Shown: positions 1 through 15,615 of the stretch, in pieces
How the letters are laid out: the number at the start of each line of letters is the position of its first letter
Position numbering within the stretch: position 1 is the stretch's first letter
DNA from: Mauremys mutica
Lineage: Eukaryota > Chordata > Testudines > Geoemydidae
Assembly: GCF_020497125.1 (NCBI RefSeq)
Contig: NC_059075.1
Span: forward strand, 31,036,003 to 31,100,002
Length of the DNA: 64,000 nt
Direction of reading: 5' to 3'
Translations under genes and position numbers: made by a program
Notes under the pieces: model-generated
What the model saw: the letters and a program-made list of their open reading frames with translations, nothing else
Told to the model about the DNA's origin: nothing
The model's database searches: none

Positions 1-169
1 TGTATGTAAAGTAAATAAGGTTTTAAAAATGTTTAAGAAGCTTCATTTAAAATTAAATTAAAATGCAGAGCCCCCCGGACCAGTGGCCAGGACCCGGGCA
101 GTGTGAGTGCCATTGAAAATCAGCTCGTGTGCTGCCTTTGGCACGTGTGCCATAGGTTGCCTACACCTG
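1..169 (-). mobile_element. hAT-type non-autonomous DNA transposon, cut by window edge
   Basis: This is the right part of an element that is present twice more in the window, at 17699-18009 and about 41620-41920, in the opposite orientation. Shared landmarks are the AT-rich stretch around 1-65, the 'gggcagtgtgagtgcc' segment and the terminal 'ggttgcctacacctg', which pairs with the CAGGG-type hAT terminus of the other copies. The left end lies before base 1. It sits in an intron of CCDC88C. Confidence 0.75.
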
Positions 170-1188
170 AGTTAGGAGCTGCTTCAGCTGCCTTTGGGCT
201 GCTCCACAGTGTAAAATTGCCAGTATTTTGCATTCCAGCCACTCCTTGTCCTAAATACTCCAGCACATCCCACGATGTAGAAGGGCAGCATAAGTCTGTC
301 TCCTCTGGCCTTGTGCTGCCCCTGCCGGCTGCATTCAGGAAATTCCCCAGGGGGGATTCTGGCCCTCTTATGTTGCTGTACCAATGTAAAGAGGCTTCAA
401 TGAAGCCAGAATCTGACAATATATATGTCCTTCAGCCAGTGTTATCCCTCAGTTTCCCTTCCATTTCCCCCCTGCCTCAAGCAACTGTCCTTCAAAGTGA
501 GGTGTAATGAATAGGACTTAATTCAGAGCTGTGCCTACTCACGTTCCTCTCACCCCCTTGAAAAATAGCTGGATTTACAGTTTCCTCAGAACCACTCCCA
601 GCGTCGGAGCAGGGGTCTAGTTCTAGTCTCTCACTTGACAGTGAGAGATACCACTAGGTTATAAAGCTGGTCCAACTCCCCTGATGCTTATTGGTAGCTT
701 CCTAAGCTCAGAGGGTCTGAGACTCTGAAACAAATTTCACATAGATGGGGCCATTTTAACTGCATGCACTTCAGTGAAGAAACATATGATGGGCACTTAA
801 CAAGCCTCTAGTTCTGGTACTTGAAGTACAGCCATGAAAACATGCCCCTATTGAATGTCATCTCCAGGCAGTGGTCATGAAAGTGCCATATGGAGGGCAG
901 ACCATGTGAGGCAGTTTACAAGAGGTAAGAGAAGAGAAATTGGAGTGAGACTTTAAATAGCTCCTTAAACCACAGGCTAAAAGTCCCTAATGGCAGGAGG
1001 GAGATTAGAGAAGCTGCCTTAGAACAAGTGCAAAAGGAACAAGCCTCACTGCAGGCGAGCAAGACTTGACATGTCTGAGCAGGTGAATATTTTCCTTCCA
1101 CGTCTTTCACGACAAGAAGAAATTACCAAATGCTGTTTTAATTTGATTATATATCTAAGAAAACACAATGCAAATGCAGTCTATGGAC

Positions 1189-1347
1189 CAGGGCCACCCG
1201 GGACGGGGGGAAGTGGGGCAATTTGCCCCGGGCCTCACAGGGGCCCCCACGAGAATATGGTATTCTATAGTATTGCAACTTTTTTTTTATGGCAGTGGCC
1301 CCCGAATTGCTTTGCCCCAGGCCCCCTGAATCCTCTGGGCAGCCCAG
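1189..1347. mobile_element. small hAT-type MITE with 8-bp target-site duplication
   Basis: A 159-bp element starting 'cagggccaccc' and ending 'gggcagcccag', with the ends roughly inverted repeats. It is flanked on both sides by the same 8 bases, CTATGGAC (1181-1188 and 1348-1355), which is the target-site length of the hAT superfamily. The interior has a GC-rich half and an A/T homopolymer. No coding capacity. Confidence 0.8.
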
Positions 1348-2934
1348 CTATGGACTTGCCCGCTGTGGTGGCTTAATGAGGTCATAGCTATCAATGTGCA
1401 GGGGCAGGCTTAATGCAGTGCTTCCTCTGAGGAGGTGTTTCCCTCCAACGTAAAAACCCTGCTGCAGCATTCCTCTCCATTGAGTCTAGTGCTGCTCCAG
1501 GAGACCAGATTCTTTTTGGAGACCAGGGAGTCTTACTTGCATTTTTTCCTCCCCCAACTGCAATAAGTTTCCCCACAGGATAATGGGAAGAAATTCCAGT
1601 GAACATTAAAAAATTTTTTAAAAAGCATTTCTTTTACATTTTCATTTAGTTTGATGGATGCAAAATGCAATTATTCCAGGGCATTTTGCTAACATTTTTG
1701 CAGCTCAGCAGGAGCAACTTCCATAGCGTGCGTGTGCGTGTGCGTGTCTGGCCCCAATCCTGCAAATACATATGCCAAGATTTAATTTTAAGTGGTCTAC
1801 TCATTGGATATGAGTGTTTGCAGGATCAGGGCCTGTGTTGTTAAGGCTGCAGACCAAATTCTTTGGTTTAATTCAGTGAGAGGTTTATGAAGGCAAGATC
1901 AGAAATTGTTGGATGTTTTATAGTCAGAGTTTTAAGGTAAATTTCCTCTAATTGATTTTGGAATCTCTTATAAGTAAATGTGTTATAAATCGTAAAAGAC
2001 CATAGATAACTATTCTGTGCCGTTGATTTAAAAGTACCCCACGGCTATAAAACCATTTTGAGAGTTTTATTAATTTAAAAGGAAAAAAATATCTTAATTC
2101 CCATGAAGAATACACCCAACCATTCTGCTTATCTAATACAAAACTGATTTATAGCCAAACCAATTCTCAGGTCAGTTGTGCTACCCTAGGGTTATCTGTG
2201 GTGACATTAGTTATAATAGGCTGTTCTAAGAACAATTCTACCTTCCAGGCTCTGAAACATAACTTTATAAAGCTATCCTGGAGTAATTACTTAAATTAAG
2301 TTTGCACTATAAAGATGACCTCAGAAAATGGGTGCAAGTAAATAATGTTGGCCCAACTTTAACAGGCTTCTGCAAAAGGTTCTTAATTTAAGATTTCATC
2401 AGAAACCTTCTGATCTGACAGGTCTTCCTCCCCCTCGCCCCTCAGGCACCTGCATGGTGTGTACCTCCCATTTCTCAGATATTATGGCTCCCAACAATGT
2501 GTGATTTGCAAACAGAGACCAAATATGTGTATACCTTACTTGGCACACAGTTAGACTCTTCATGAGACACTTAAATAATCAGTTCCTGCTTGGTAAGCAG
2601 TTTCAGAGATAATTCTGAGGTGATGTTTATGAGGTAAAACACCATCTTACTTCTCACGGCTGTGGTCCAGACTGAGCAGGACAGTTTGTTAAATATATTC
2701 TGATTGACCCATTGTTTCAATATGAGTATTTTTGGTACTTGTTTTACACCCACCATGCTGCCTGTTTTTAACTCCACTCATTCTCATCTGTTTTGGTTCA
2801 GACAGTTTAACATATCCATCCGCTCTGGTCAAACTTGGCCCAAAATTTAGGTCTTAAAATATCAGAGTTTCAACATTTTCTCTTTATTCATTTACTCACA
2901 GACGTCTCTATTGCAGCCACCATCATAGTATCTC

Positions 2935-3110
2935 CTGTGAGCACAAAGTGCAATCATCCCTATTTTACAGATGGGGAACTGAGGCACACATCGATTAAGG
3001 GACGTCTCTAGGTGTAGGATATCACTGGAAGTCTGTACCAGAGCCGGGAAACGGAATCCAGAGTTCCTGAGTCCCAGTCCAGCCTTAACCACAAGAACAT
3101 CCTTTCTCTT
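2935..3110 (-). repeat. MIR-like SINE, reverse orientation
   Basis: The segment 'attttacagatggggaactgaggc' followed by a degenerate stretch and 'gagttcctgagtccca' is the order expected for the reverse complement of an ancient amniote MIR SINE. It is diverged and has no clear target-site duplication. Confidence 0.6.
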
Positions 3111-4954
3111 TTTATAAAACCTGAAACTAATAGAAATGTTTCTCCATGGATTCTTACCACTAGTGGAATTGTTCTAAAAACACATTAATCTAAAGTTTTG
3201 CAACAGCTTTGCACTAACCAGTTTCAGTGTGATGGGGACTTAAAAGCCATTCCACACAATAGGTGATGGAAGTGTTGATTCTAAGCAATAGCAACAATAA
3301 CCAGGGATTTTTCTTTTCTATGGGCCAGGAGATATTTTTTTTCCTGCCAAAGTTTATTTCCAAGAAATTGCTGCACATCTCCACCCCACAGCACTCTCTA
3401 TTTCTAAGGAGCGTAGCTGATGGCTAGAGTTTTGCATACTGTGGGAAAGTCCTATAGGAATGGCAAGAAATGCCTGAAGATTAGTTGGTTGACTGCTGAC
3501 TCTTCCCACTGGCTTTAGGATAAATTAGGGTTAAATTGAAAGCCTTTGTATGCTTTCTTTTTAGGTCAGCATTAATAGACTGGTTATGGGTTATGATTAA
3601 GGGTTATGTATATATTAGGTTGGTATGCATGTTAGAGCATGAACACCATTTCATAACAGTCTCTGCAAACTATGTTCTGAAATGGGACATTCAGACCTGG
3701 GAGTGAGTCTTACTGAGCTGCCGTGAGACTTTTGAGGCCACTGATTGTATCCTTCCAAAAATGGGAAGGCAGCTGTTGTCCAACGGATCACCACAACTTA
3801 CTCATTCCTGATCATCTTTCAGTAGTCCATGTGTTTTGAAGGTTGGTTGTCCGAGAGAGCAGACTCATTCACTGATATCAGCAGAGGCTTTACAATTTGA
3901 AGGCTACTGTCCAGCAATAAACTGTCAACCCATAATTATTTCTCCATGGATGTGTGCATGTTCCATTTTTTCTGTATGTTGGAGGAAAAAATAAACTAAT
4001 AAAAATCTTTTTAGCGGAACAAGGTAAATTGCTGGGGGGTTTTTTCCCCACTCCACCCTCGGTTCCCCTGTGTAACATCCTGCTCTTTCTCATCTTTCAA
4101 ATGCCCATCACTTTCCTGAGTGAGAGAATTGTAGGCCTTACATGTATGTTTCTGATATTAAAAGCATTTAAAGATAAAAGTAAGCAGTCTTTTTTTTTTT
4201 TTACCTGAAATCAGACAATTTAAAGCTGTTCTGACCTGGTCAAGAATGTCAACCAGATTTTATGCTGCGGACATGTATTATTTCTGGAGATAAGGTATAT
4301 GAATGCATGATGCTGCAATTTTTGCTTTGTTGTGGTTCAAACAACAAGGGGAGCACCATATAATTCACCAGACTTGTTCCTAGAGCTGTGCTAGAACTGC
4401 TGTAGCTGCAGAACCCGGTTGTGTTTGTGTTCCACAAAACACAAACCAAAAATGCTGCTGGCCTAGAGGAAAAACAAAACTGTTCATACAGTTAATGATT
4501 GTGTCAGGTGTTTAAAAGGTCATTGCAAACCAGTGCTTCTTTAAGTGAAATAAAGCCATATACATGAGAGAGAGGGAAAGAGAATTCTTTCTGACATGTT
4601 ATTGAAAGGACTTTTTCATGTAAATGATCCCATAACCTCTAAAGGTCTAGGTCTGTTTGTTTATATTTTGCACTCTCTGTCTTCCAAGTGCTTCACCAAC
4701 GTTGATATTGGAACATTTTAAAGTATAAATCTTTGTCTCTATGGGATCTTCATATGTAAAATTGTCATTTTAGAGGTAATGATTAAAAGGTGCTATTCAT
4801 AGTTAAATATCCAGTATTTCAATGCCCTTGTTCTAGGTGTGCTATATATCCTTTTTTCCAAACTGTAGTATATTAAAGTTGTCTGATGTTTGAAACATAA
4901 AATTCTGAAACTAGGAGATTAACTTCATATGCTGTTTTTCTTTTTGTTTTATAG

Positions 4955-5269
<315 letters not shown>

Positions 5270-6248
5270 TAAAATAGCATGACACTCGACTTACAATAAA
5301 AATATATTTATATTTTATATAAATATATTAAAAAAATCTGCTTGAGAGAAGCAAACAGTTGGACAGATTTCAGGTTACATGAGCATATATCACCAAGTTG
5401 CAAATACTGAACCTATGTACGTGGATGTTAGAGGGTTTAGAATGTATCCGTTTTTAAAAAAAAATCTCTTACACATGGGGTATGAAAATCTGCTGCAATG
5501 AACAACTGTTCTTGCTGAAAATAAAATGTAGAGTTATTGCAGCAGGTCTATGAGGCACTGACCACTGCAAAAAATAAAATGGTCTCAATATTTAATACTA
5601 CATAAATCAGAGAAAAGGGGCTTATTCATTTGAACACAAATGAGAGACTTAAGACCTGGCAGTTTATCACTCACAACTAAAAGGCTAATACATTACATTG
5701 GACATTTATTATTGCATTAAACATAAGAAATGTTACTTCATGTGCAGTAACTTTAGTTACTAGTGTTCCTCATTCTTATGGGTTCGTTGTTCTGAATTCT
5801 TGCAAAGTGTGGTCATTTATTAACCCGAAAAAGATTTTGCTGGAATGGAGGTGTTGGTCAGATCCACTAATGTTATGCTAAATGCCCAGCTCAGAACATG
5901 GTAAATTAAGAAACGAATCGTACCCAAGATTTTCAAAATTGGCTCATAATTTTGGGTGCCTCACATTTTGGGTGCCCGCTTTGAGATACCTTGAAGAGGC
6001 ATGACATGCAGAGGGCTGGCGCGCCTTTCAGGTGCCTCGAGTTGAGCAACCAAAAATGTATTGCCCCAAATCACTAACCTACCTGATGCCTTTCATGTTG
6101 GGTGTGTTTTGCCTGTCTTAATGTATTATATATTAGTGTATTATGTAACATATAAAGATATGGTTGTTCTCATTTCAGTGCAAACATCATGCATGTAAAT
6201 ATTATTCAGAGTGATGCAAGTGTCTTATAAGGAGAAAGGGGTGGGGAG

Positions 6249-6299
6249 TGTGTGTGTATATGTGTGTGTGCTTGTGTGAGAGAGAGAGAGAGAGAGAGG
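6249..6299. repeat. (TG)n then (GA)n microsatellite
   Basis: Runs of GT, then GAGAGA, directly visible. It lies inside an intron and is likely length-polymorphic. Confidence 0.9.
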
Positions 6300-7500
6300 A
6301 GCATGCCTGCATCTATATGCTACACTGGTACTTTGACTGGGAACAGCTATTCATCACTCTCTAAAGTCTATCACATTCAATACCAACTCACTTTAATGGA
6401 CATTTTTCTATGTATATAAGCCTATTTTTCATCTGTTTGTTAGAATAATTCCCATTTTGTCAATCAGCAGTAAAAAACTGACTTCCATTGGGAAATGTTG
6501 AACAATGTCTCATTGAGCCCATGCATATTTGGTGCATTTTGCATGTGAAAGGCAAGAATTAAGTCAAGAAGTTAATGTCAATTAGAAATTACTGATTTCC
6601 TACCCTAACAGCACTTAGTTCCAATTACAGCATGTGATATCACCTGGTATGATAGTTTTTTTAAGTACATTATATGAATTTATTTTCCATTTATTCACAC
6701 GGTTTCTTTGTTAAAAAGCTGTGTGAAACTGACAATGATGTGACATGAAGATTTCACTTCTTGGCATTTCAAGAAATGAAGAAAAAATACCTTTGATTCT
6801 GTGATGCTTATCTTCAGCTTTAGGAAGAGAAGAGAGCTTATTTTGAGCCCAGATAGTGTCAAAAAGTTGTGTCAAGTTAGTAGTGAAATTATGCAGGCTT
6901 GATTGTATTAAACATGTCTTGAATCGTCCATTTAGTATTTCAGGTAATTGGAGATGAACCAAAACCCTGGATCTTTGTACCTCTGAACCTGGGGAAGTTT
7001 CATTTGGGATCTGGCCCATCCAGAGGGTGGCTTTAATCTTGGATCTGTGAGATGTCTCTCTTAAAGAATAAATGGACACAAATCAGACGTCAAGAATTAT
7101 AACATTCAAAAAACAGTTGGAGAACACTTCAATCTCCCTGGCCACTCGATTACAGACCTAAAAGTCGCAGTATTACAAGAAAAAAACTTCAAAAACAGAC
7201 TCTAACGAGAGACTGCTGAATTGGAATTTAATTTGCAAATTGGACACCATGAAATTAGGCTTGAATAAAGACAGGGAATGGATGGGCCATTACACAAAGT
7301 AAAACTATTTCCCCCATGCTTATTTCCCCCCCCCCCACACACACACACTATAGTTCCTTACATCTCCTTGTCAATTGCTGGAAACGGGCCATTTTCATTA
7401 CGACTACGAACAGTTCTTTTTCTCTTCTGCTGATAATAGCTCACCTTAACTGATCACTCTCGTTAGAGTGTGTATGGTAACACCCATTGTTTCATGTTCT

Positions 7501-7579
7501 CTGTGTGTGTGTGTGTGTATGTATATATATGTGTGTGTATATATATGTATATATATGTGTGTGTATATATATATATATA
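7501..7579. repeat. (TG)n/(TA)n microsatellite
   Basis: Alternating TG and TATA runs at the 3' tail of the neighbouring SINE. Alternating purine-pyrimidine tracts like this are unstable in length. Confidence 0.9.
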
Positions 7580-7589
7580 ATCTTCCTAC

Positions 7590-7731
7590 TGTATTTTCCA
7601 CTTCATGCATCCGATGAAGTGGGCTGTTGCCCACAAAAGATTATGCTCAAATAAATTTGTTAGTCTCTAAGGGGCCACAAGTACTCCTGTTCTTTTTGCG
7701 GATACAGACTAACATGGCTGCTACTCTGAAA
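7590..7731 (-). mobile_element. Cry-type tRNA-derived SINE, minus orientation
   Basis: Read on the minus strand, the 5' end is at about 7731 ('tttcagagtagcagcc'), followed by the 'gtgttagtctg'-like word, 'cttagagactaac' and 'catgaagtggaaaata' towards 7590. This is the tortoise polymerase III/SINE family as I remember it, and is a main reason for calling the host a turtle. A TG/TA microsatellite follows its 3' end (7501-7579). Confidence 0.75.
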
Positions 7732-7875
7732 TCTCTCTCAATATTGTATGTGTATATTAACATATGCACACATGTTGTATAGAGGGGTCCGTTCAATTCT
7801 TGATGCATTCATCACTCTTAGTAACGATAACTGTGCAAGCCTGATCAGGCTCCCTAGTTAATAAACTCAGCATGA

Positions 7876-10971
<3,096 letters not shown>

Positions 10972-11153
10972 CTAGAAAGTCCTTTGTGTTTGAGCTAAAC
11001 GAGTGTGCATCAAGTCGCATTCTGAAGCTAGAAAAGGACAATCAGAGCCTGCAAAACACCATCCAGGAGCTCAGAGATCTCTCTCTGACCACGGAAGAGA
11101 GCAGCCTAAAGTTTGTAGAGCTGGAAAAGGAGAATCAACAACTTAGCAAGAAG
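10972..11153 (+). CDS. CCDC88C: CCDC88C exon W3 (coiled coil)
   Basis: 182 bp, entering with two bases of a split codon and leaving at phase 0. Acceptor 'tatgtttcaacag', donor 'gtaact'. It encodes [20 protein letters not shown] and then [19 protein letters not shown] and [12 protein letters not shown]. These are heptad repeats of the central rod, and the word [17 protein letters not shown] is a recognisable Daple segment. W2 plus W3 equals 109 whole codons, which supports both boundaries. Confidence 0.95.
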
Positions 11154-13476
11154 GTAACTCTCACTAGGTTCATGCTGGCCTAGCTATCTGGGAGCTGATT
11201 GTGCTGTTTCTAATGGTGTGCTGGAACTAGACCTGTTACACGCTGCAGCTTACATCATTCCTGAGTGATGCTTGAGGGCAGTACTGTCAACTCTGGAGAG
11301 CTCATGCGTGTTCTGCATGAGGTTCTCAACTCATTTTTTTTAGTGCTTGCCTAGATAATTATAGTCATCCTCTTCCTTGTATATGCACTTCATGGAGCTA
11401 TTCTGCCACTGGCAGATTGTGCTCTTGTCTCACGTCCTGTTCCTGTGACAAGTATTTCCTCAGCTTGTTCTGTTACAGGGGAGAAAACAATGGGCTACAC
11501 TCATCCTTTGTGTAATTCCATTTAAATCAGTGAAGTTACATGAAAGGTGAGTTCGGACCGATATATTTTTAAAGAAACGTCCTCTGCTATTCATGGTCCT
11601 TGATTGACTTCTCCGCCTAGTCTCCTTTTCTGGCTATCACAGCGTTCTGCTGCATCTCCCCTTCCCACAAAGCCATGGGTTCTTTTCATTCCTGGTAATG
11701 AATGCGCTGCTCATCACATTTTTTGCTACACTCCCTTATCGACTGCTGGTACTTTTAGCTCATGTGCCAGCCTAGCTCTGCCTTTGGAAAGGAGTGTTCA
11801 GTTCTGCCACAGCCACCTGCTTTGGTTTTGTCTGGCTACAGCATGCATTCTGATCTCCAATTAACTGAACCCAATGCCAGTGGGGAAACAAGATGCTTGT
11901 TAGTTTGATGCATCTGAAGAATTCCCATGTAAGGGACTTAGTTCTCCTCACTCCTCTACATAACACTAAACATGTTATGGGGCCTACTCCTGCCTTTTTC
12001 TTTGCTGCTGTAACTAATGTCTTTTGTGGTACCTAATACAAGCTTATACAACACTTTGGCCCTGAAACATATTGGGCTCCCCTCTTTGCTCAACTTCCCG
12101 TTAAAGATGTGCTGGACCATTCGGATGCCCTAAATGAGAGCACCCATTTGCTGTTTTGTAGATCATAGTCTAGATGTAGATTGGCTGATTATAATTAGCA
12201 CAGTACCTGCCTCTATGCAAGTGAGAGGGGGTTGGCATCCCTTTACTACAGGGAGCACTTTGACGGATGCTTTTGCCAACGTGAGAGAACAAAATCCACT
12301 CAAAGTCCCTATCTGGGCAAGAGAGAGAGTCTGCAAAAATTCATCTCTCCCTATTCCCACTCCACTCCCTCACGGCTCCTTTGTGACAGTGATTCAAACT
12401 AGGTTATCTAATTAAAACACTCAGAACTTGAGATCTGAGGGTATAAAGTGCCAAACAAATGTCTCTGGTGCCCAGCAACTTAAGTCGTTTGATCAGCTGC
12501 AGTTGACTTTGGCTTACCACATACATATTTCTTTGATACCTCAAGTTGTGGCACTATATCAGTAGTCTGATTTGCTCTTGTTTTGGCAGTCGGACCCAGT
12601 AAGCCTGGGTTACCTAAAGGTTTGATCCCCACCCTTAAATGAGTAGGATTACCCAGTAATAGAGAGTGCCTGTGCAGGGGCAGGGCAGAATGTGTGGGCA
12701 TGAGACAGAGCAAAAATGCCAGTGGGTTTAAAGTGTTGTGATCAAGAACAGCTGAGATTCATGAAACAGAACTAAAATTCTTTGCTAATGATGCATCACT
12801 TTCGGAACAGGGAGGTAGATTGTGATGGGAGCTAACCTAGTCTGCGAGTGTTGAGTGAATATCACAATCTGATCATATTGCTAGTGACTCTGTCACCTAT
12901 TCAAGGAGATTTAAGAAGAAGTTACTGCACAGTCATTTGCCTGCTCAACTACTGTGTCAGTGGTACATAGTCTGTTGATACTAAGAGATATGAGGCTTGT
13001 AAAGTATCTTACATTGGGTTTATCGGGTGTTTTTTTTTAACAAAATGTGTCTTCCTCACACATGCTGTGTGGAGACCTATAATGTTGAGATTCCTGATGC
13101 TGACAAAACTGCGTGTCCAAGAATGATCAATGGATTTTTGTAGAGTGGGAAGGTTTTAATGCAGCAGCAAAGCAAATATGAATGGTGAGGGAGACTCAGA
13201 ACTTCTACACAGGTGGCCTGTGTGTCAGATACAGGGAATGTGGAAAAGGGGTGATGATAGAGGAAGACGTAATTTAAAAAACAGTAAACCAAACCATAGT
13301 TCCCTCAGACTTGCTGGATAGGTAATGCAAGCAGGAAGAAAAGGACACTATAGTGTTGAGTGTAAGGACTACTAAAGACAATAGAGCAAAATATTGATGT
13401 AAGTGGAGATATCAAAGAACTAGCAGCCACATTTTTAGAAGTGTTCTGTAATTTCATGTGCCTCCATTTTGGGTGT

Positions 13477-13583
13477 CATGCAGAACACTTGTTCAAATAT
13501 AAGTCAAGGTGGGTTTGAGCAAAAATAACTACATGTGATGGTGTCTGCTGCTCATCCCCATTGCTCTTTGGGAACCTTGAGGT
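13477..13583. repeat. 107-bp direct repeat, copy 1
   Basis: Starts 'catgcagaacacttgttcaa' and ends 'gggaaccttgaggt'. A second copy at 14158-14263 differs at only about four places (three substitutions and one missing C). Exon W4 lies between the two copies. Confidence 0.95.
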
Positions 13584-13585
13584 AC

Positions 13586-13665
13586 CAGGTGTGAAATCCT
13601 GGCCTCACTGAAAACAATGAGAGTTTTACCATTGACTTAAATAGGGCCAGAGTTTCACCCCTAGT
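13586..13665. repeat. 75-bp palindromic element
   Basis: Left arm 'gtgaaatcctggcctcactg', right arm 'agggccagagtttcaccc', around a centre with 'gagttttaccattgactt'. It is one of five copies in this window and can fold into a long hairpin. Confidence 0.75.
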
Positions 13666-13909
13666 CCCTGACTAACTTTCAGATTTCTGAAAATTCTGAC
13701 CTAAATTTGTACAGTTGGTTAAACAGTGGTTGGCAACTTTCAGAAGGGAAGGGTTAGTTTGCTCAGTCTTGTTGGTTTGACATAGCCCTTCAGGAACAGA
13801 TAGCATCTTGGCCATCTATTTAATCTTGACTTTTCAAAATGCCCTGAAATAAAAACAGTCATGGTTCAATTTGTTGTCTGATGTATTTTGTGGTGCTTTC
13901 TCCGTGCAG

Positions 13910-14047
13910 ATTGAGAAGTTGCAAAATCAGATTGAAAAAGAGAAACAAAGCAACCAAGACTTGGAGACCTTAAGCGAGGAGCTGATAAAAGAGAAAGAAC
14001 AGCTACAGGGTGTCATGGAAACTGTAAAAGCTGACAAAGACAGACAG
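13910..14047 (+). CDS. CCDC88C: CCDC88C exon W4 (coiled coil)
   Basis: 138 bp and 46 codons, phase 0 at both ends; acceptor 'ttctccgtgcag', donor 'gtgctg'. It encodes [20 protein letters not shown], then [19 protein letters not shown] and KADKDRQ. The sequence is all heptad coiled coil and matches Daple from memory. Because it is symmetric, loss or skipping of the exon would delete 46 residues without a frameshift. It is flanked by a near-identical 107-bp direct repeat, described under findings. Confidence 0.95.
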
Positions 14048-15615
14048 GTGCTGACTTCACACATGTGATCCAAAAGCTCAGTGGTGGTCATTTTACCATG
14101 GCCATTTAGAGGGTCTCGATGGCTCAGGGGCTTGGTAATAGCCTGCAGAGTGTATTGCATGCAGAACACTTGTTCAAATACAAGTCAAGGTGGCTTTGAG
14201 CAAAAATAACTACATGTGATGGTGTCTGCTGCTCATCCCATTGCTCTTTGGGAACCTTCAGGTTGTTTGTAACATTGGTTCTTCCCTGCCCTTCAAAAAG
14301 CCTTGACTAGACAGATTAGGATGTACAATTCAAATCCCATATTGCTGAAGAAGATTGGATTGATACCAGCTATTTGTCATGGTAGATTTCTTAGACTTCC
14401 TTGATCTAAGTAAAAAAATGCTGAGAAAGCTACAACACCCATAAGACTGACATTTTAAATACCCTGCAGCCTTTACTGCTGTGATGCAGTTCAAGTACAA
14501 TACCGCTATTTTACAAGCTGTCTTTCATACTTAGTAATTTAATAATGGGAATAGACATGTAGGTCATTGGAGAATGGTGTGCTTGCTTTTAAATATATTA
14601 AATTGATTTGTGTGACAAGTCTGGGGTGAGGTTAAAAATAAAAGTAAACCTTGCATTTATATGTAGTGCCTTTTATCCTGAAGCATTCTTAAGTGCTTTA
14701 CAGATTTATACTCCGGGAAAACTCCACCTCTGAAATATAGCTGTGGTGAAGCACAGCTGCTGTGTAAAAGCACACAGGAATTCTTCATGACATGATAGGA
14801 AGTGAAGAAAACTAGGATAAGCAGAAACTAGGGTAGGGATGGCCTTTACTCAGGCTTAACTCCATTTGATTTCAGTAGGTGTTCTGCCTGAGTAAGAACT
14901 AGGTAAAAATCTGACTAAGGATTTGAGTATTTGGTCCAACGTAACTACCTCAGCTGGAATTTGGCCAAGAAATCATGATGAACTCTCTTCCCTTACAAAG
15001 AATATTTTTTTAATGAACTCTTTAACAACTACTAGTGTTTAGCACATTAATTTTACATCTTATAAGAAAAAGGGCACTTGTGCTTTCAGTTTTCACAGAG
15101 ATGAGTGGAGAATATAAACCTAGAAAGAGAGGGAACAGTGCCCCTGAGCACTGTGCTAGGACATTGGTTCAATCTGACTCAGAGACAGGAGTGGCTCCTC
15201 ATAAATCATCAAGTCCAAGCTGTTCCATGGAGATCTCCCATCCATGGACTGACTCTGCTTAGACCTGCTTAGTTCAAGATTTGAAAGGAATAAAGCACAA
15301 TGTTTAACTCACTAGTACCTTGAGATACCTCATGTATGGTATTAAAAGGGCTAGATAAAACCAAATTTTCTTCAAGAAGCCTCTTCCTTAGTTTGGATTG
15401 GTGGGGAGGGTTTAAATCAGGGATGACAGTGGCTAATGGTTGAAGAATTTGTGTTGTGTTAAAGGGGCATTGTTTTGTTAATACAGAGTTCTGACTGCTT
15501 CGAGGGTAAATTGCCAGATGGTACATTGCTCTAAAAAAACATACTCTCTAGGAACACCTCAGGTACTGTCTACTCTACTATAGATAACTCTCTCCTTGTT
15601 TTATTTTTAATGTAG
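14048..15615 (+). other. CCDC88C: CCDC88C intron W4-W5
   Basis: 1.6-kb intron with the second copy of the 107-bp duplication near its start. The stretch at 14640-14710 resembles the core of an old interspersed repeat but is too diverged to name. Confidence 0.75.
14158..14263. repeat. 107-bp direct repeat, copy 2
   Basis: Near-identical partner of 13477-13583 in the same orientation. It ends 'gggaaccttcaggt'. The surrounding sequence is not shared, so the copied unit ends close to these limits. Confidence 0.95.

Larger units (their letters stand above)
1..4954 (+). other. CCDC88C: CCDC88C intron (3' part)
   Basis: Intron upstream of the first exon in the window; its donor is outside. It holds a cut hAT element (1-169), a small hAT MITE (1189-1347), a short GTGCGT run near 1725-1747 and a MIR-like copy (about 2935-3110). 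I found no further exon: the short open frames here lack splice contexts and resemblance to the gene. Confidence 0.7.
11154..13909 (+). other. CCDC88C: CCDC88C intron W3-W4
   Basis: 2.8-kb intron. It holds the first copy of a 107-bp direct duplication (13477-13583), followed immediately by a palindromic element (13586-13665). Small open frames at 11604-11864 and 12134-12415 show no domain or splice support. I see nothing else. Confidence 0.75.

Noticed and set aside
7446..7634. Minus-strand frame of 62 codons rich in Tyr-Ile-His
   Set aside because: Translation of the TG/TA microsatellite.
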